From Streptomyces nitrosporeus (lineage in GTDB: Bacteria > Actinomycetota > Actinomycetes > Streptomycetales > Streptomycetaceae), in the NCBI RefSeq assembly GCF_008704555.1, contig NZ_CP023702.1, positions 6,176,001-6,240,000 on the forward strand: a stretch of 64,000 bases of DNA, given 5' to 3'. Under the pieces are notes generated by a model. That model was not told where the DNA came from and did not search any database. It saw only the letters and a list, made by a program, of their open reading frames with translations. Each line of letters opens with the position of its first letter. Position 1 is the first letter of the stretch. A program made the position numbers and the translations under genes. Shown here one piece after another: positions 29,747-38,050 of the stretch.

Positions 29747-30886
29747 ATGCCGACTGCCGACGACCCGCCCCGCCCGACCCGCCGCACCCTCGGCCGCGGG
29801 CCGGGGACGAGAGCGGCCCGGGTCCCGCAACCGGCGCTCCCCGCGGCCCCGGGAACCCCCATGGAGACCCCGGCCCCGGGAGCCCCCGCGGAGGCGGACG
29901 GACCGGCCTCCGCCGGCACCGCTGTGCGGCCCCCACGGACGCCGGAGCCCGCCCCAGGGCCCCCGAAGGCGCCCGGGGCCGCCCCGGCCCTCCGGCGGCG
30001 GCCCGGGGGCGCCGAGGGGGCCCGTGGGGACGCGGACCTCCCGGACACCCCGGAGGAGGACGGACCGGCAGCCGCCGGCGACCGGCGGTTCACAGTGCGG
30101 CTGGTCAACTTCGAAGGACCCTTCGACCTGCTGCTCCAGCTGATCTCCAAACGCAAGCTGGACGTCACCGAGGTCGCCCTCTCCGAGGTCACCGACGAGT
30201 TCATGGCCCATCTCCGCGCCATGGGCCCCGACGGCGACCTGGACCAGACCACCGAGTTCCTCGTGGTCGCCGCCACCCTCCTCGACCTGAAGGCCGCCCG
30301 GCTGCTGCCCGCCGCCGAGGTCGAGGACGAGGCGGACCTCGCCCTGCTGGAGGCGCGGGACCTGCTCTTCGCCCGGCTGCTCCAGTACCGCGCGTACAAG
30401 AGGATCGCCGAGATTTTCCAGGACCGGCTGGAGTCCGAGTCCCGCCGCCACCCGCGCACCGTCGGCCTGGAGCCGCACCACGCCGAGCTGCTGCCCGAGG
30501 TGGTCATCAGCATCGGCCCGGAGGGCTTCGCCCGGCTCGCGGTGAAGGCCATGCAGCCGAGACCCGAGCCGCAGGTCCACGTCGACCACATCCACGCCCC
30601 GCTGGTGAGCGTCCGTGAACAGGCCGGGGTCGTGGTGGCGCGGCTGCGGGCGGAGGGCGAGGCCACCTTCCGGACGCTCACCGAGGACGCCCCGGACACC
30701 CTCACGGTCGTCGCCCGCTTCCTGGCGCTCCTGGAGCTCTACCGGGAGAAGGCCGTCGCCCTCGACCAGGAGGAGGCGCTCGGCGAGCTCGTCGTGCGCT
30801 GGGCGGGCGGACAGGACACCGAACCCGTCGTGACCGACGAGTTCGACCAGGAGGCGCGCGAGCCACAGGAGGACGGACAGGAATGA
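29747..30886 (+). CDS. scpA: Segregation and condensation protein A
   Basis: A 379-aa kleisin that bridges SMC heads with ScpB. An unusually long Pro/Gly/Ala-rich leader covers residues about 1-120. The ScpA core begins at FTVRLVNFEGPFDLLLQLI and continues with KLDVTEVALSEVTDEF, EFLVVAATLLDLKAARLLP and the C-terminal winged helix (TVVARFLALLELYREKAVAL). Bacterial ScpA usually has about 250 residues, so the extra length is the leader. The stop overlaps scpB (ATGA). Confidence 0.94.
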   Translation: MPTADDPPRPTRRTLGRGPGTRAARVPQPALPAAPGTPMETPAPGAPAEADGPASAGTAVRPPRTPEPAPGPPKAPGAAPALRRRPGGAEGARGDADLPDTPEEDGPAAAGDRRFTVRLVNFEGPFDLLLQLISKRKLDVTEVALSEVTDEFMAHLRAMGPDGDLDQTTEFLVVAATLLDLKAARLLPAAEVEDEADLALLEARDLLFARLLQYRAYKRIAEIFQDRLESESRRHPRTVGLEPHHAELLPEVVISIGPEGFARLAVKAMQPRPEPQVHVDHIHAPLVSVREQAGVVVARLRAEGEATFRTLTEDAPDTLTVVARFLALLELYREKAVALDQEEALGELVVRWAGGQDTEPVVTDEFDQEAREPQEDGQE

Positions 30887-31533
30887 GTACGGACGAGGAC
30901 GGGCGGGCCGCCGGGGTCGCCGGGCTCGGCCTCAGGCCCGCGCTGGAAGCGGTCCTCATGGTCGTCGACGAGCCCGCCACCGAGGAACACCTCGCGAGGA
31001 TCCTCCAGCGGCCCCGCGGGGCCGTCGCGGACGCCCTGCGGGAACTGGCCGACGAGTACACGCTCCAGCGCCGCGGCTTCGACCTGCGGCTCGTCGCCGG
31101 CGGCTGGCGTTTCTACACCCGCCCCGCCTACGCGGACGCGGTCGAGGCATACGTCCTGGACGGCCGGCACGCCCGGCTCACCCAGGCCGCGCTGGAGACG
31201 CTCGCGGTGGTCGCGTACCGGCAGCCGGTGAGCCGGTCGAGGGTCTCCGCGGTGCGCGGGGTGAACTGCGACGGCGTGATGCGGACCCTGCTCCAGAGGG
31301 GCCTGGTCGAGGAGGCGGGCGCGGAACCCGAAACAGGTGCGATCCTGTACAGGACGACGAACTACTTTCTGGAGCGCATGGGCCTGCGTGGCCTGGACGA
31401 GCTCCCGGAACTCGCGCCCTTCCTCCCGGAGGCGGACGCGATCGAGGCTGAGACGCCAGAGGGTGTGCCGTCGTTCGATCCGGACGCACCGGACACCCCG
31501 GAAACTCACGCAGACGACAAGACGGAATTTTGA
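30883..31533 (+). CDS. scpB: Segregation and condensation protein B
   Basis: A 216-aa protein with two winged-helix domains (LRPALEAVLMVVDEPATEEH; RLTQAALETLAVVAYRQPVS) and the RGVNCDGVMRTLLQRGLVEE segment that is highly conserved in ScpB. It dimerises and binds ScpA in the SMC condensin complex. It starts inside the scpA stop (ATGA) and its own stop TGA overlaps the rluB ATG, so all three are translationally coupled. Confidence 0.94.
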   Translation: MSTDEDGRAAGVAGLGLRPALEAVLMVVDEPATEEHLARILQRPRGAVADALRELADEYTLQRRGFDLRLVAGGWRFYTRPAYADAVEAYVLDGRHARLTQAALETLAVVAYRQPVSRSRVSAVRGVNCDGVMRTLLQRGLVEEAGAEPETGAILYRTTNYFLERMGLRGLDELPELAPFLPEADAIEAETPEGVPSFDPDAPDTPETHADDKTEF

Positions 31534-32681
31534 TGCGAAGCAGTGGCAGGAACAGCGGAAGCGGCGGCGGCAAGAGCGGCGGCAACCGGAATCCCCGGGG
31601 CGGCTCGGGCGGCTCCGGCGGCTCCTTCCGGCCGAAGGGCTCGGGCGGTGCCGGCGGCTCCGGCGGGCGTGACGACCGGCAGGGCCAGCGCCCCCGCAAG
31701 CCGCGCCCCGAGGAGCGCCGTTACGACGTGGGCTTCGAGGAGCAGGGCGGCGCCCCCCGCAAGGGACGCGGCGCCGCGGCGCGCGGCGGTGCCAAGGGCG
31801 CCCCGCGCTCCGCGCAGAACGCCCCCGGCAAGTCCGGCAGGCGCCAGGGCGCCCCGGCCCGGCCGCGCGAGCTCGACGCCAAGATCGAGCAGCGTAACCG
31901 CGACCGGTACGCGGACAGGCCCGAGATCCGGACGCCGAAGACCCACCCCGGCGCCGAGCAGGAGGGCGAGCGGCTGCAGAAGATCCTCGCCCGGGCCGGC
32001 ATGGGCTCGCGCCGGGCGTGCGAGGAGCTGATCGAGCAGGCCAGGGTCGAGGTGAACGGCGAGATCGTCCTGGAGCAGGGCATGCGGGTGGATCCGCAGA
32101 AGGACGAGATCAAGGTCGACGGCCTGACCGTGGCCACCCAGTCGTACCTCTTCTTCGCGCTGAACAAGCCCGCCGGTGTGGTCTCCACCATGGAGGACCC
32201 CGACGGCCGCCAGAGCCTCGGCGACTACGTCACCAACCGGGAGACGCGGCTCTTCCACGTCGGCCGTCTCGACACCGAGACCGAGGGCATCATCCTGCTC
32301 ACCAACCACGGCGAGCTGGCCCACCGTCTGACGCACCCGAAGTACGGCGTGAAGAAGACCTACCTGGCCGCCATCCAGGGCCCGCTCCCGCGCGACCTCG
32401 GCAAGCGGCTCAAGGACGGCATCCAGCTGGAGGACGGCTACGCCCGCGCCGACCACTTCCGGGTCGTCGAGAACACCGGGAAGAACTACCTGGTCGAGGT
32501 CACCCTGCACGAGGGCCGCAAGCACATCGTCCGCCGGATGCTGGCCGAGGCCGGTTTCCCGGTCGAGCGCCTCGTCCGCACGTCCTTCGGCCCGATCCCG
32601 CTGGGCGACCAGAAGTCCGGCTGGCTGCGCCGGCTGACCAACACCGAGGTCGGCATGCTGATGCGCGAGGTCGGCCTGTAG
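31533..32681 (+). CDS. rluB: 23S rRNA pseudouridine synthase, RluB family
   Basis: A 382-aa enzyme. Residues 1-145 are a Gly/Arg/Ser-rich basic extension (SGSGGGKSGGNRNPRG type), probably disordered and RNA-binding. The S4 domain follows (RLQKILARAGMGSRRACEEL). The pseudouridine synthase core has the catalytic Asp in GRLDTETEGIILLTNHGEL and HEGRKHIVRRML. The family isomerises a uridine in the 23S peptidyl-transferase region (position 2605 in E. coli numbering). The start ATG 31533 overlaps the scpB stop by one base; a TTG 3 nt earlier is possible. Confidence 0.92.
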   Translation: MRSSGRNSGSGGGKSGGNRNPRGGSGGSGGSFRPKGSGGAGGSGGRDDRQGQRPRKPRPEERRYDVGFEEQGGAPRKGRGAAARGGAKGAPRSAQNAPGKSGRRQGAPARPRELDAKIEQRNRDRYADRPEIRTPKTHPGAEQEGERLQKILARAGMGSRRACEELIEQARVEVNGEIVLEQGMRVDPQKDEIKVDGLTVATQSYLFFALNKPAGVVSTMEDPDGRQSLGDYVTNRETRLFHVGRLDTETEGIILLTNHGELAHRLTHPKYGVKKTYLAAIQGPLPRDLGKRLKDGIQLEDGYARADHFRVVENTGKNYLVEVTLHEGRKHIVRRMLAEAGFPVERLVRTSFGPIPLGDQKSGWLRRLTNTEVGMLMREVGL

Positions 32682-32697
32682 CCGTCCCGCCCGCCGC

Positions 32698-32766
32698 GGA
32701 GGCCCGCGGCCGGTTCCCCTCCACCGGCGAGCACCCGCCGGAAAAGGGACCGGCCGCGGGCCTTCC
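32698..32766. terminator. Long hairpin after rluB
   Basis: A 21-bp nearly perfect stem (32698-32718 with 32746-32766) around a 27-nt loop, just upstream of the pnuC operator. It separates the condensin operon from the NAD salvage operon. Confidence 0.7.
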
Positions 32767-32783
32767 GCCGTCCCCGCTTCTTC

Positions 32784-32806
32784 TTTATAGTCAGGGTGAC
32801 TATTAA
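32784..32806. promoter_or_regulatory. Palindromic operator of the NAD salvage operon, probable NrtR site
   Basis: Left arm TTTATAGTCA and right arm TGACTATTAA are separated by GGG. Nine of ten positions pair, and the inner 7 bp (ATAGTCA/TGACTAT) are perfect. The site is strikingly AT-rich in this genome and ends 14 nt before the pnuC start, overlapping the expected promoter. The operon encodes an NrtR-type Nudix regulator, which makes this its likely autoregulatory operator. NrtR repressors typically release DNA when bound to ADP-ribose or a related NAD-pathway metabolite. Confidence 0.82.
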
Positions 32807-32820
32807 AGAGAGGCGGCGGT

Positions 32821-33477
32821 GTGGCACTCGCGGACATCCTCGGTCCCCTGCAGCAGCCCCTGGTGACCGTGCTGGACACCCCGGTGAGCTGGACCGAGGT
32901 GCTCGGCTTCGGCAGCGGGGCGCTGTGCGTCTGGCTGGTGGCCCGCCAGCACCTCGCCAACTGGCCGGTCGGCATCGCCAACAACCTGTTCTTCGTCCTG
33001 CTGTTCGCCCAGGCCGGCCTGTACGCCGACGCCGGCCTGCAGATCGTCTTCATCACCCTCGCCGCGTACGGCTGGTGGACCTGGACCCACGGGGGTGGAC
33101 CGGGTGCGTCCGTCCTGCCGGTGCGCAGAACGACCCGCGCCGAATGGGCCTGGCTGTCCGCGGCGGGGGTGGTGGGGACCCTCGGCCTGACCCTGCTGCT
33201 CTCACGGGCCACCGACTCGACCGTGCCGTTCTGGGACGCCCTGACGACCGCGCTGTCCCTGACGGCGACGTACGGCCAGTGCCGCAAGCGCGTCGAGTCC
33301 TGGTGGCTGTGGATCGCCGCCGACGTGGTCTACATCCCGCTCTACGCGTACAAGGAGCTCTACCTCACCTCCCTGCTGTACGCCGGATTCCTCACGCTCT
33401 GCCTGATCGGACTGCGCAACTGGACCCGCGACCTGGACACCGCCGGGCCGCGCCGCACCCTGGAGGCGACGGCGTGA
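32821..33477 (+). CDS. pnuC: Nicotinamide riboside transporter PnuC
   Basis: A 218-aa membrane protein with about seven hydrophobic segments. The conserved NWPVGIANNLFFVLLF, YADAGLQIVFITLAAYGWWTW and WWLWIAADVVYIPLYAYK identify the PnuC family. It moves nicotinamide riboside into the cell by facilitated diffusion, trapped by the kinase of the next gene. GTG 32821 has GAGAGG about 7 nt upstream. The stop overlaps the nadR GTG (GTGA). Confidence 0.93.
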   Translation: MALADILGPLQQPLVTVLDTPVSWTEVLGFGSGALCVWLVARQHLANWPVGIANNLFFVLLFAQAGLYADAGLQIVFITLAAYGWWTWTHGGGPGASVLPVRRTTRAEWAWLSAAGVVGTLGLTLLLSRATDSTVPFWDALTTALSLTATYGQCRKRVESWWLWIAADVVYIPLYAYKELYLTSLLYAGFLTLCLIGLRNWTRDLDTAGPRRTLEATA

Positions 33478-34607
33478 AGCGCCACCGGCACGGACTGGTC
33501 CTCGGCAAGTTCTACCCGCCGCACGCCGGCCACCACCACCTCGTCCGCACCGCCCGGGACCGCTGCGAACGGCTCACCGTCCTCGTCTGCGCCGCCTCCG
33601 TCGAATCGGTCCCGCTCGCCGACCGGGTCGCCTGGATGCGCGAAGTGCACCCGGACGTACGGGTGGTGGGCACCGTCGACGACATTCCGATGGACGTCAC
33701 CGACCCGGCGGTCTGGGACGCCCACATGGCCGTCTTCACCGCGGCCGTCCCCGGACGCGTCGACGCGGTGTTCACCTCCGAGGCATACGGCGGCGAACTG
33801 GCACGCCGCTTCGGCGCCGAGTCCGTCCTCGTCGACCCCGCCCGCACCGTCTTCCCCGTCTCCGGCACCGCCGTCCGCGCCGACCCGGCCGGCTGCTGGG
33901 ACTTCCTGGAGCCGCCCGTCCGCGCCGCCCTCACCCGCCGGGTCGTCGTGCTGGGCGCCGAATCCACCGGGACCACCACCCTCGCGCGGGCACTCGCCGA
34001 GCACTACCGCCGGCGCGGCGGTGTCTGGGCGCGTACCCGGGACGTCCCCGAGTACGGACGGGAGTTCAGCGAAGGGAAACTGGCACGGCTGCGCGAGAGG
34101 CGGCCCGGCGCGCGGTGGGAGGACGTCACCTTCACCACCGACGACTTCCCCCGTATCGCGAGGACGCAGAACGCCCGGGAGGAGGCCGCCGCACGCATCG
34201 GCTCCCCGGTGCTCTTCTGCGACACGGACTCCTTCGCCACCACCGTCTGGCACGAGCGCTACATCGGCGGACGCAACCCCCTGGTCGAGGAGATCGCCGA
34301 CCGCGTCCCCCACCACCTGTGGCTCCTCACCGACCACGAAGGCGTCCCCTTCGAGGACGACGGCCTGCGGGACGGCGAAGAACTGCGGCCCTGGATGACG
34401 GACCGCTTCCGCGCCGAACTCACCCGCACCGGACGGGCGTTCACCGAACTGACCGGGCCGCACCCCGTGCGGATGGCCGCCGCGACCGCCGCCGTGGACC
34501 GGCTCCTCGCCGACGGCTGGGACTTCGCCCCGCCCCTCCCGGAGAAGCGTTTCCCCGGGCAGCGGCCCGCGGAACCCTGCGGGCCCCCCCTCCCGGAACG
34601 GCGATGA
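33474..34607 (+). CDS. nadR: Bifunctional NMN adenylyltransferase / nicotinamide riboside kinase (NadR-like)
   Basis: A 377-aa protein. The N-terminal nucleotidyltransferase domain has GLVLGKFYPPHAGHHHLV, containing the HxGH motif, and VFPVSGTAVRADP. The C-terminal P-loop kinase has Walker A LGAESTGTTTLA near residue 160, VPEYGREFSEGK, and the lid/DxxD region CDTDSFATTVWHERY. It phosphorylates nicotinamide riboside and adenylates NMN to NAD. Unlike enterobacterial NadR, no N-terminal DNA-binding domain is present; regulation instead comes from nrtR downstream. The start GTG 33474 overlaps pnuC, and the stop overlaps nrtR. Confidence 0.92.
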   Translation: MKRHRHGLVLGKFYPPHAGHHHLVRTARDRCERLTVLVCAASVESVPLADRVAWMREVHPDVRVVGTVDDIPMDVTDPAVWDAHMAVFTAAVPGRVDAVFTSEAYGGELARRFGAESVLVDPARTVFPVSGTAVRADPAGCWDFLEPPVRAALTRRVVVLGAESTGTTTLARALAEHYRRRGGVWARTRDVPEYGREFSEGKLARLRERRPGARWEDVTFTTDDFPRIARTQNAREEAAARIGSPVLFCDTDSFATTVWHERYIGGRNPLVEEIADRVPHHLWLLTDHEGVPFEDDGLRDGEELRPWMTDRFRAELTRTGRAFTELTGPHPVRMAAATAAVDRLLADGWDFAPPLPEKRFPGQRPAEPCGPPLPERR

Positions 34608-35350
34608 GCACCGCACCCGAGGGGTACGACCCGCACGCCTACACCCCGTTCGCCGTGACCGTCGACCTCGCCGTCTTCACGGTCCGCGCCGGACGGCTCC
34701 ACGTCCTGCTCGTGGAACGCGGCGAAGCGCCGTACAAGGGCCGCTGGGCACTGCCCGGAGGCTTCGTGCTGCCCCGGGAGTCCGCCGAGGAGGCGGCCCG
34801 CCGCGAACTCGCCGAGGAGACCGGACTCACCCAGCGGTCCGTGCGCGCCTTCCACCTCGAACAGCTGCGCACCTACAGCGACCCGGACCGCGACCCCAGG
34901 ATGCGGGTCGTCTCCGTCGCGTACGCCGCCCTCGTGCCGGACCTCCCCGAACCGAAGGGCGGCGGGGACGCCGCACACGCCCGGTGGTGGGAGACGGGCG
35001 GCACCGGTCCGCTCGCCTTCGACCACGACCGCATCCTCACCGACGCGTACGGCCGGGTGGGGGCCAGGCTGGAGTACACCTGCCTGGCCACCGCCTTCTG
35101 CCCGCCCGAGTTCACCCTCGGCGAGCTCCAGCGGGTGTACGAGACCGTCTGGGGCGTCGAACTCGACCGCCCCAACTTCCGGCGCAAGGTCCTCGCCACC
35201 CCCGGATTCGTCCAGGCCGTGGAGGGCCCGCCGCGCCGCACCGGCGGCCGGGGCAAACCCGCCGCCCTCTACCGGGCCGGTGCCGCCACCGCCCTGCACC
35301 CACCACTCCTGCGCCCGGAAGGACGCCCGGAAGGACGGACGACACCATGA
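34604..35350 (+). CDS. nrtR: NrtR family transcriptional regulator (Nudix fold plus winged helix)
   Basis: A 248-aa protein. The N-terminal Nudix-like domain (AVTVDLAVFTVRAGRLHVLL, then YKGRWALPGGFV and AEEAARRELAEETGL) is followed by the diagnostic NrtR winged helix FTLGELQRVYETVWG and LDRPNFRRKVLATPGF. NrtR repressors sense NAD-pathway metabolites through the Nudix domain and control NAD salvage or synthesis genes. It sits inside the pnuC-nadR operon, overlapping both neighbours by 4 nt. The palindrome at 32784-32806 is the probable target. The Nudix box keeps Glu residues, so residual hydrolase activity is possible. Confidence 0.92.
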   Translation: MSTAPEGYDPHAYTPFAVTVDLAVFTVRAGRLHVLLVERGEAPYKGRWALPGGFVLPRESAEEAARRELAEETGLTQRSVRAFHLEQLRTYSDPDRDPRMRVVSVAYAALVPDLPEPKGGGDAAHARWWETGGTGPLAFDHDRILTDAYGRVGARLEYTCLATAFCPPEFTLGELQRVYETVWGVELDRPNFRRKVLATPGFVQAVEGPPRRTGGRGKPAALYRAGAATALHPPLLRPEGRPEGRTTP

Positions 35351-36369
35351 CCGAGGCAAGGACCCTCACCAAACGGGCCGCCACCGGTGCGCTGACCGGG
35401 CTCGCCCTCGGCGACGCGCTCGGCTTCCCCACCGAGTTCAACAGCGTGCCGTCCATCCTCGCCAAGTGCGGCCCGTGGCGGCAGATGCGCCTCCCGAAGC
35501 CCGCGTACGTCACCGACGACACCCAGATGACCCTCGCCGTCGCCCGCGGCCTCCGCACCGCCATGGACCGGGGCCTCCTCACCGGCCCGAGGCTGCTCCG
35601 CCCGCTGCGTGAGGAGTTCGTCGACTGGTACCACTCCCCGGACAACAACCGCGCCCCCGGCCACACCTGTATGACAGCCTGCCGGCTGCTGGACGGCGAC
35701 CGGCCCTGGCAGGAGGCCAGCCGGACCGGCTCCAAGGGGTGCGGGGCCAACATGCGGGTCGCCCCGGTCGGGCTCGTCCCCGGACTCAGCGAGGAGCAGC
35801 GCTCCGGCGCCGCCCAGCTCCAGGCCGCCCTCACCCACGGCCACCCCACCGCCCTGGCCGCCTCCGACCTGACGGCCCGCGCCGTGCACCTCCTCGCCAA
35901 CGGCACCGAACCCATGGGCCTGCTCGGCCAGTTGCGCAGCTACGCCTACGAGAACAGCGGCCGCTACCTGCACCGCTGGCTCGGCGACCTGTGGCGCCAC
36001 GCGGGCGACCCGACCCCCGAGGCGTACATCACGCGTGGCTGGGAGGAGTGCCTGGCCGCCCTGGCCACCGTCCAGGACGCCCTGCGCGACCCGTCACCCG
36101 AGACCGACCCCTGCGAACGGACCGGCGACGGCTGGATCGCGGAGGAGGCCCTCGCCACCGCCCTGCACTGCTTCCTGCTCTTCCCCGGAGAACCGGTCAC
36201 CGCGCTGCGCCGGGCCGCCTGCACCCGCGGGGACTCCGATTCGCTGGGCTGCCTGACGGGGGCCTTCGCCGGGGCGTACCAGGGCGCGGACGCCTGGCCC
36301 GAGGAATGGGCCGGGCGCATCGAGTACCGCGGCGACCTGCTGTCGCTGGGGGCGCTCTGGGACGTGTGA
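35347..36369 (+). CDS. ADP-ribosylglycohydrolase family protein (DraG-like)
   Basis: A 340-aa protein. GALTGLALGDALGFPTEF, VTDDTQMTLAVARGL and the C-terminal CTRGDSDSLGCLTGAFAGA carry the metal-binding Thr/Asp/Asp residues of ADP-ribosylhydrolases. These enzymes remove ADP-ribose from protein Arg or other acceptors, releasing ADP-ribose. It is the last gene of the pnuC-nadR-nrtR operon, with ATGA overlap to nrtR. Its product could feed the ADP-ribose signal sensed by NrtR. The target is unknown. Confidence 0.92.
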   Translation: MTEARTLTKRAATGALTGLALGDALGFPTEFNSVPSILAKCGPWRQMRLPKPAYVTDDTQMTLAVARGLRTAMDRGLLTGPRLLRPLREEFVDWYHSPDNNRAPGHTCMTACRLLDGDRPWQEASRTGSKGCGANMRVAPVGLVPGLSEEQRSGAAQLQAALTHGHPTALAASDLTARAVHLLANGTEPMGLLGQLRSYAYENSGRYLHRWLGDLWRHAGDPTPEAYITRGWEECLAALATVQDALRDPSPETDPCERTGDGWIAEEALATALHCFLLFPGEPVTALRRAACTRGDSDSLGCLTGAFAGAYQGADAWPEEWAGRIEYRGDLLSLGALWDV

Positions 36370-36421
36370 GACTTCCGGGGCGGAACGGGAACCCCTGGCC
36401 GCCCCGCCCGGTTCAACAGGT

Positions 36422-37096
36422 ATGGCAGTCATCCACAGAACCACCATGACCCCGGGCAAGCTGGAACTCCTGGCCGGCTGGCTCCCCGCCCGGCCCTGGT
36501 ACACCGGCGCGGGCGCGCCGGAACTGGCCCGCGCGGGAGGCTTCCGGCTCGACGACCCGCAGGGTGAGGTGGGCCTCGAGTTCATGGTGGTCACGGACAC
36601 CTCGGGCGAGTTGCCCGTCTCCTACCACGTACCGGTCACCTACCGCGGAGCGCCGCTCGACGGAGCGGAGCAGGCACTCGTCGGCACGAGCGAGCACGGC
36701 GTCCTCGGCCGGCGCTGGGTGTACGACGGCGCCCACGACCCGGTGCTGCTCGCCCAGGTGCTCGCCCTGTTCCAGGGGCGTGCCGAGCCGCAGGACCAGA
36801 ACCTGAGCGACACCCCCGACCGGACCGTCACCGCCTCCCGCCCCGGCACCGGCCACCCGGTGATCACGTCCGCGACCGCCCGGGACGGGGCGCAGGGCAC
36901 CACCGTCACGCTGGCCACGGCGGACCGGGACGGGGAGGAGACGTCGTCCGCGACCCTGGCGGTGACGCGCGTCCTCCGGCCGGACCCGGAGGACCCCTCC
37001 GCCGGCGGGGCGGAGGCCGGCGGGCGGATCACCGCCGGGTGGCGGACCCCGGACGGTGCCGTGGCCCGCGGCCCGTTCTTCGTCCTGACCGGCTGA
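36422..37096 (+). CDS. Maltokinase N-terminal cap-like protein
   Basis: A 224-aa protein. MAVIHRTTMTPGKLELLAGW, GEVGLEFMVVTDTSGE, VPVTYRGAPLDGAEQALVG and HGVLGRRWVYDGAHDPV match the N-terminal cap domain of actinobacterial maltokinases. The kinase domain itself is missing. The C-terminal about 90 residues (TVTASRP, TSATARDG, TAGWRTPDG) are a separate beta-rich region. Whether it binds maltose-like sugars or regulates another kinase is unknown. The ribosome site is weak. It is convergent with the next gene. Confidence 0.8.
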   Translation: MAVIHRTTMTPGKLELLAGWLPARPWYTGAGAPELARAGGFRLDDPQGEVGLEFMVVTDTSGELPVSYHVPVTYRGAPLDGAEQALVGTSEHGVLGRRWVYDGAHDPVLLAQVLALFQGRAEPQDQNLSDTPDRTVTASRPGTGHPVITSATARDGAQGTTVTLATADRDGEETSSATLAVTRVLRPDPEDPSAGGAEAGGRITAGWRTPDGAVARGPFFVLTG

Positions 37097-37148
37097 GGCA
37101 CCCCGGTTCCGCCCCGGCCTTGCCCTGGCCTGGGCCCGGCGGCCGGTC

Positions 37149-37844
37149 TCAGCCGGCCGCCGCCGAGGCCCTGCGGGTACGCACCAGGAAGTCCTCCACC
37201 CGGGCCCGGTCCGGTTCCGGGGGCAGCGGGGAGCGGGTGACCGCCTCGTCGTTCCCCTCGGTGAGGCGGGTCATCCGGCGCTCCACCTCCGCCCACGGGA
37301 CCTCGCCCCGCCTGACCGCCAGAAGATCCTCCCGGGCGTCGCCGACACCGACGGCCAGTTCGCCCGTCCGCAGCAGATCCCGGGAGCTCGTCAGCAGGCG
37401 CAGCAGGTGCATGGCGTGCTTCCAGCGGGGGGCGCCGTGCGTGCGGAGGTCCGCCTCCAGCCTCCGGCGCTGCCCCACCGCGTAGCGTACGAAGGCCGTG
37501 TGGGCCCGACGGGACAGGAACGCCCCGCGCAGGGCGAGGAGCTCGCGACCGGTGGCGTCGGCCCGTTCCACCAGCGGGGAGTGCAGGCACTCCAGCACAT
37601 TGGGGTTGCTCCGCAGAGCCAGCTCGCAGAAGCGCTCCAGCTCCCAGGAGAACTGCTCGGCCGCCGGCCCCTCGACATGGGCCGGCGGCTTCTCGAAGCG
37701 CCAGAACAGCGGGGTCGGCGCGAGGAAGACACCGCGCCGGTCGGTGTCGCTGGCCCGGGTGGCCAGTCCGAAGGCACGGGAGCCCGTCACACACGCGTAG
37801 ACGGTGTGGTCGCGGACGAGCGCGACGGCATCGGGGGAGGTCAT
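37149..37844 (-). CDS. Predicted nucleotidyltransferase (COG3541-like)
   Basis: A 231-aa protein. YACVTGSRAFGLATRASDTDRRGVF has the GSR...D.D pattern of the nucleotidyltransferase polymerase-beta fold. The rest is an alpha-helical domain (FSWELERFCELALRSNPNVLEC; WKHAMHLLRLL). The substrate is unknown; related proteins are annotated only as predicted nucleotidyltransferases. ATG 37844 follows GAGGTC-like sequence; a longer in-frame extension is Pro-rich non-coding sequence. Confidence 0.82.
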   Translation of the reverse strand: MTSPDAVALVRDHTVYACVTGSRAFGLATRASDTDRRGVFLAPTPLFWRFEKPPAHVEGPAAEQFSWELERFCELALRSNPNVLECLHSPLVERADATGRELLALRGAFLSRRAHTAFVRYAVGQRRRLEADLRTHGAPRWKHAMHLLRLLTSSRDLLRTGELAVGVGDAREDLLAVRRGEVPWAEVERRMTRLTEGNDEAVTRSPLPPEPDRARVEDFLVRTRRASAAAG

Positions 37845-38050
37845 GGGCGGGAGCCTATGCGGACCGCCCGCGACGCACGATCCGTTTTCCCCGGGGCGCC
37901 CGGGGGCGGTCGCGCCCGGGGGCGGGAGCCCGGCCGCCGGCGTGGCGGGGGCACCGGGGCGCCGCTCCCTTTGGGCAGACCCCGGCTGCCGCGGCACTAG
38001 GCTGACGGGCGTCGCCACCGGCTCGTCACGGACCCCAAGGACATCGCCCA

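Noticed and set aside
32796..33473. N-terminal extension of nadR
   Set aside because: It overlaps pnuC in another frame and is Arg/Pro-rich; the NadR domain starts at GTG 33474.
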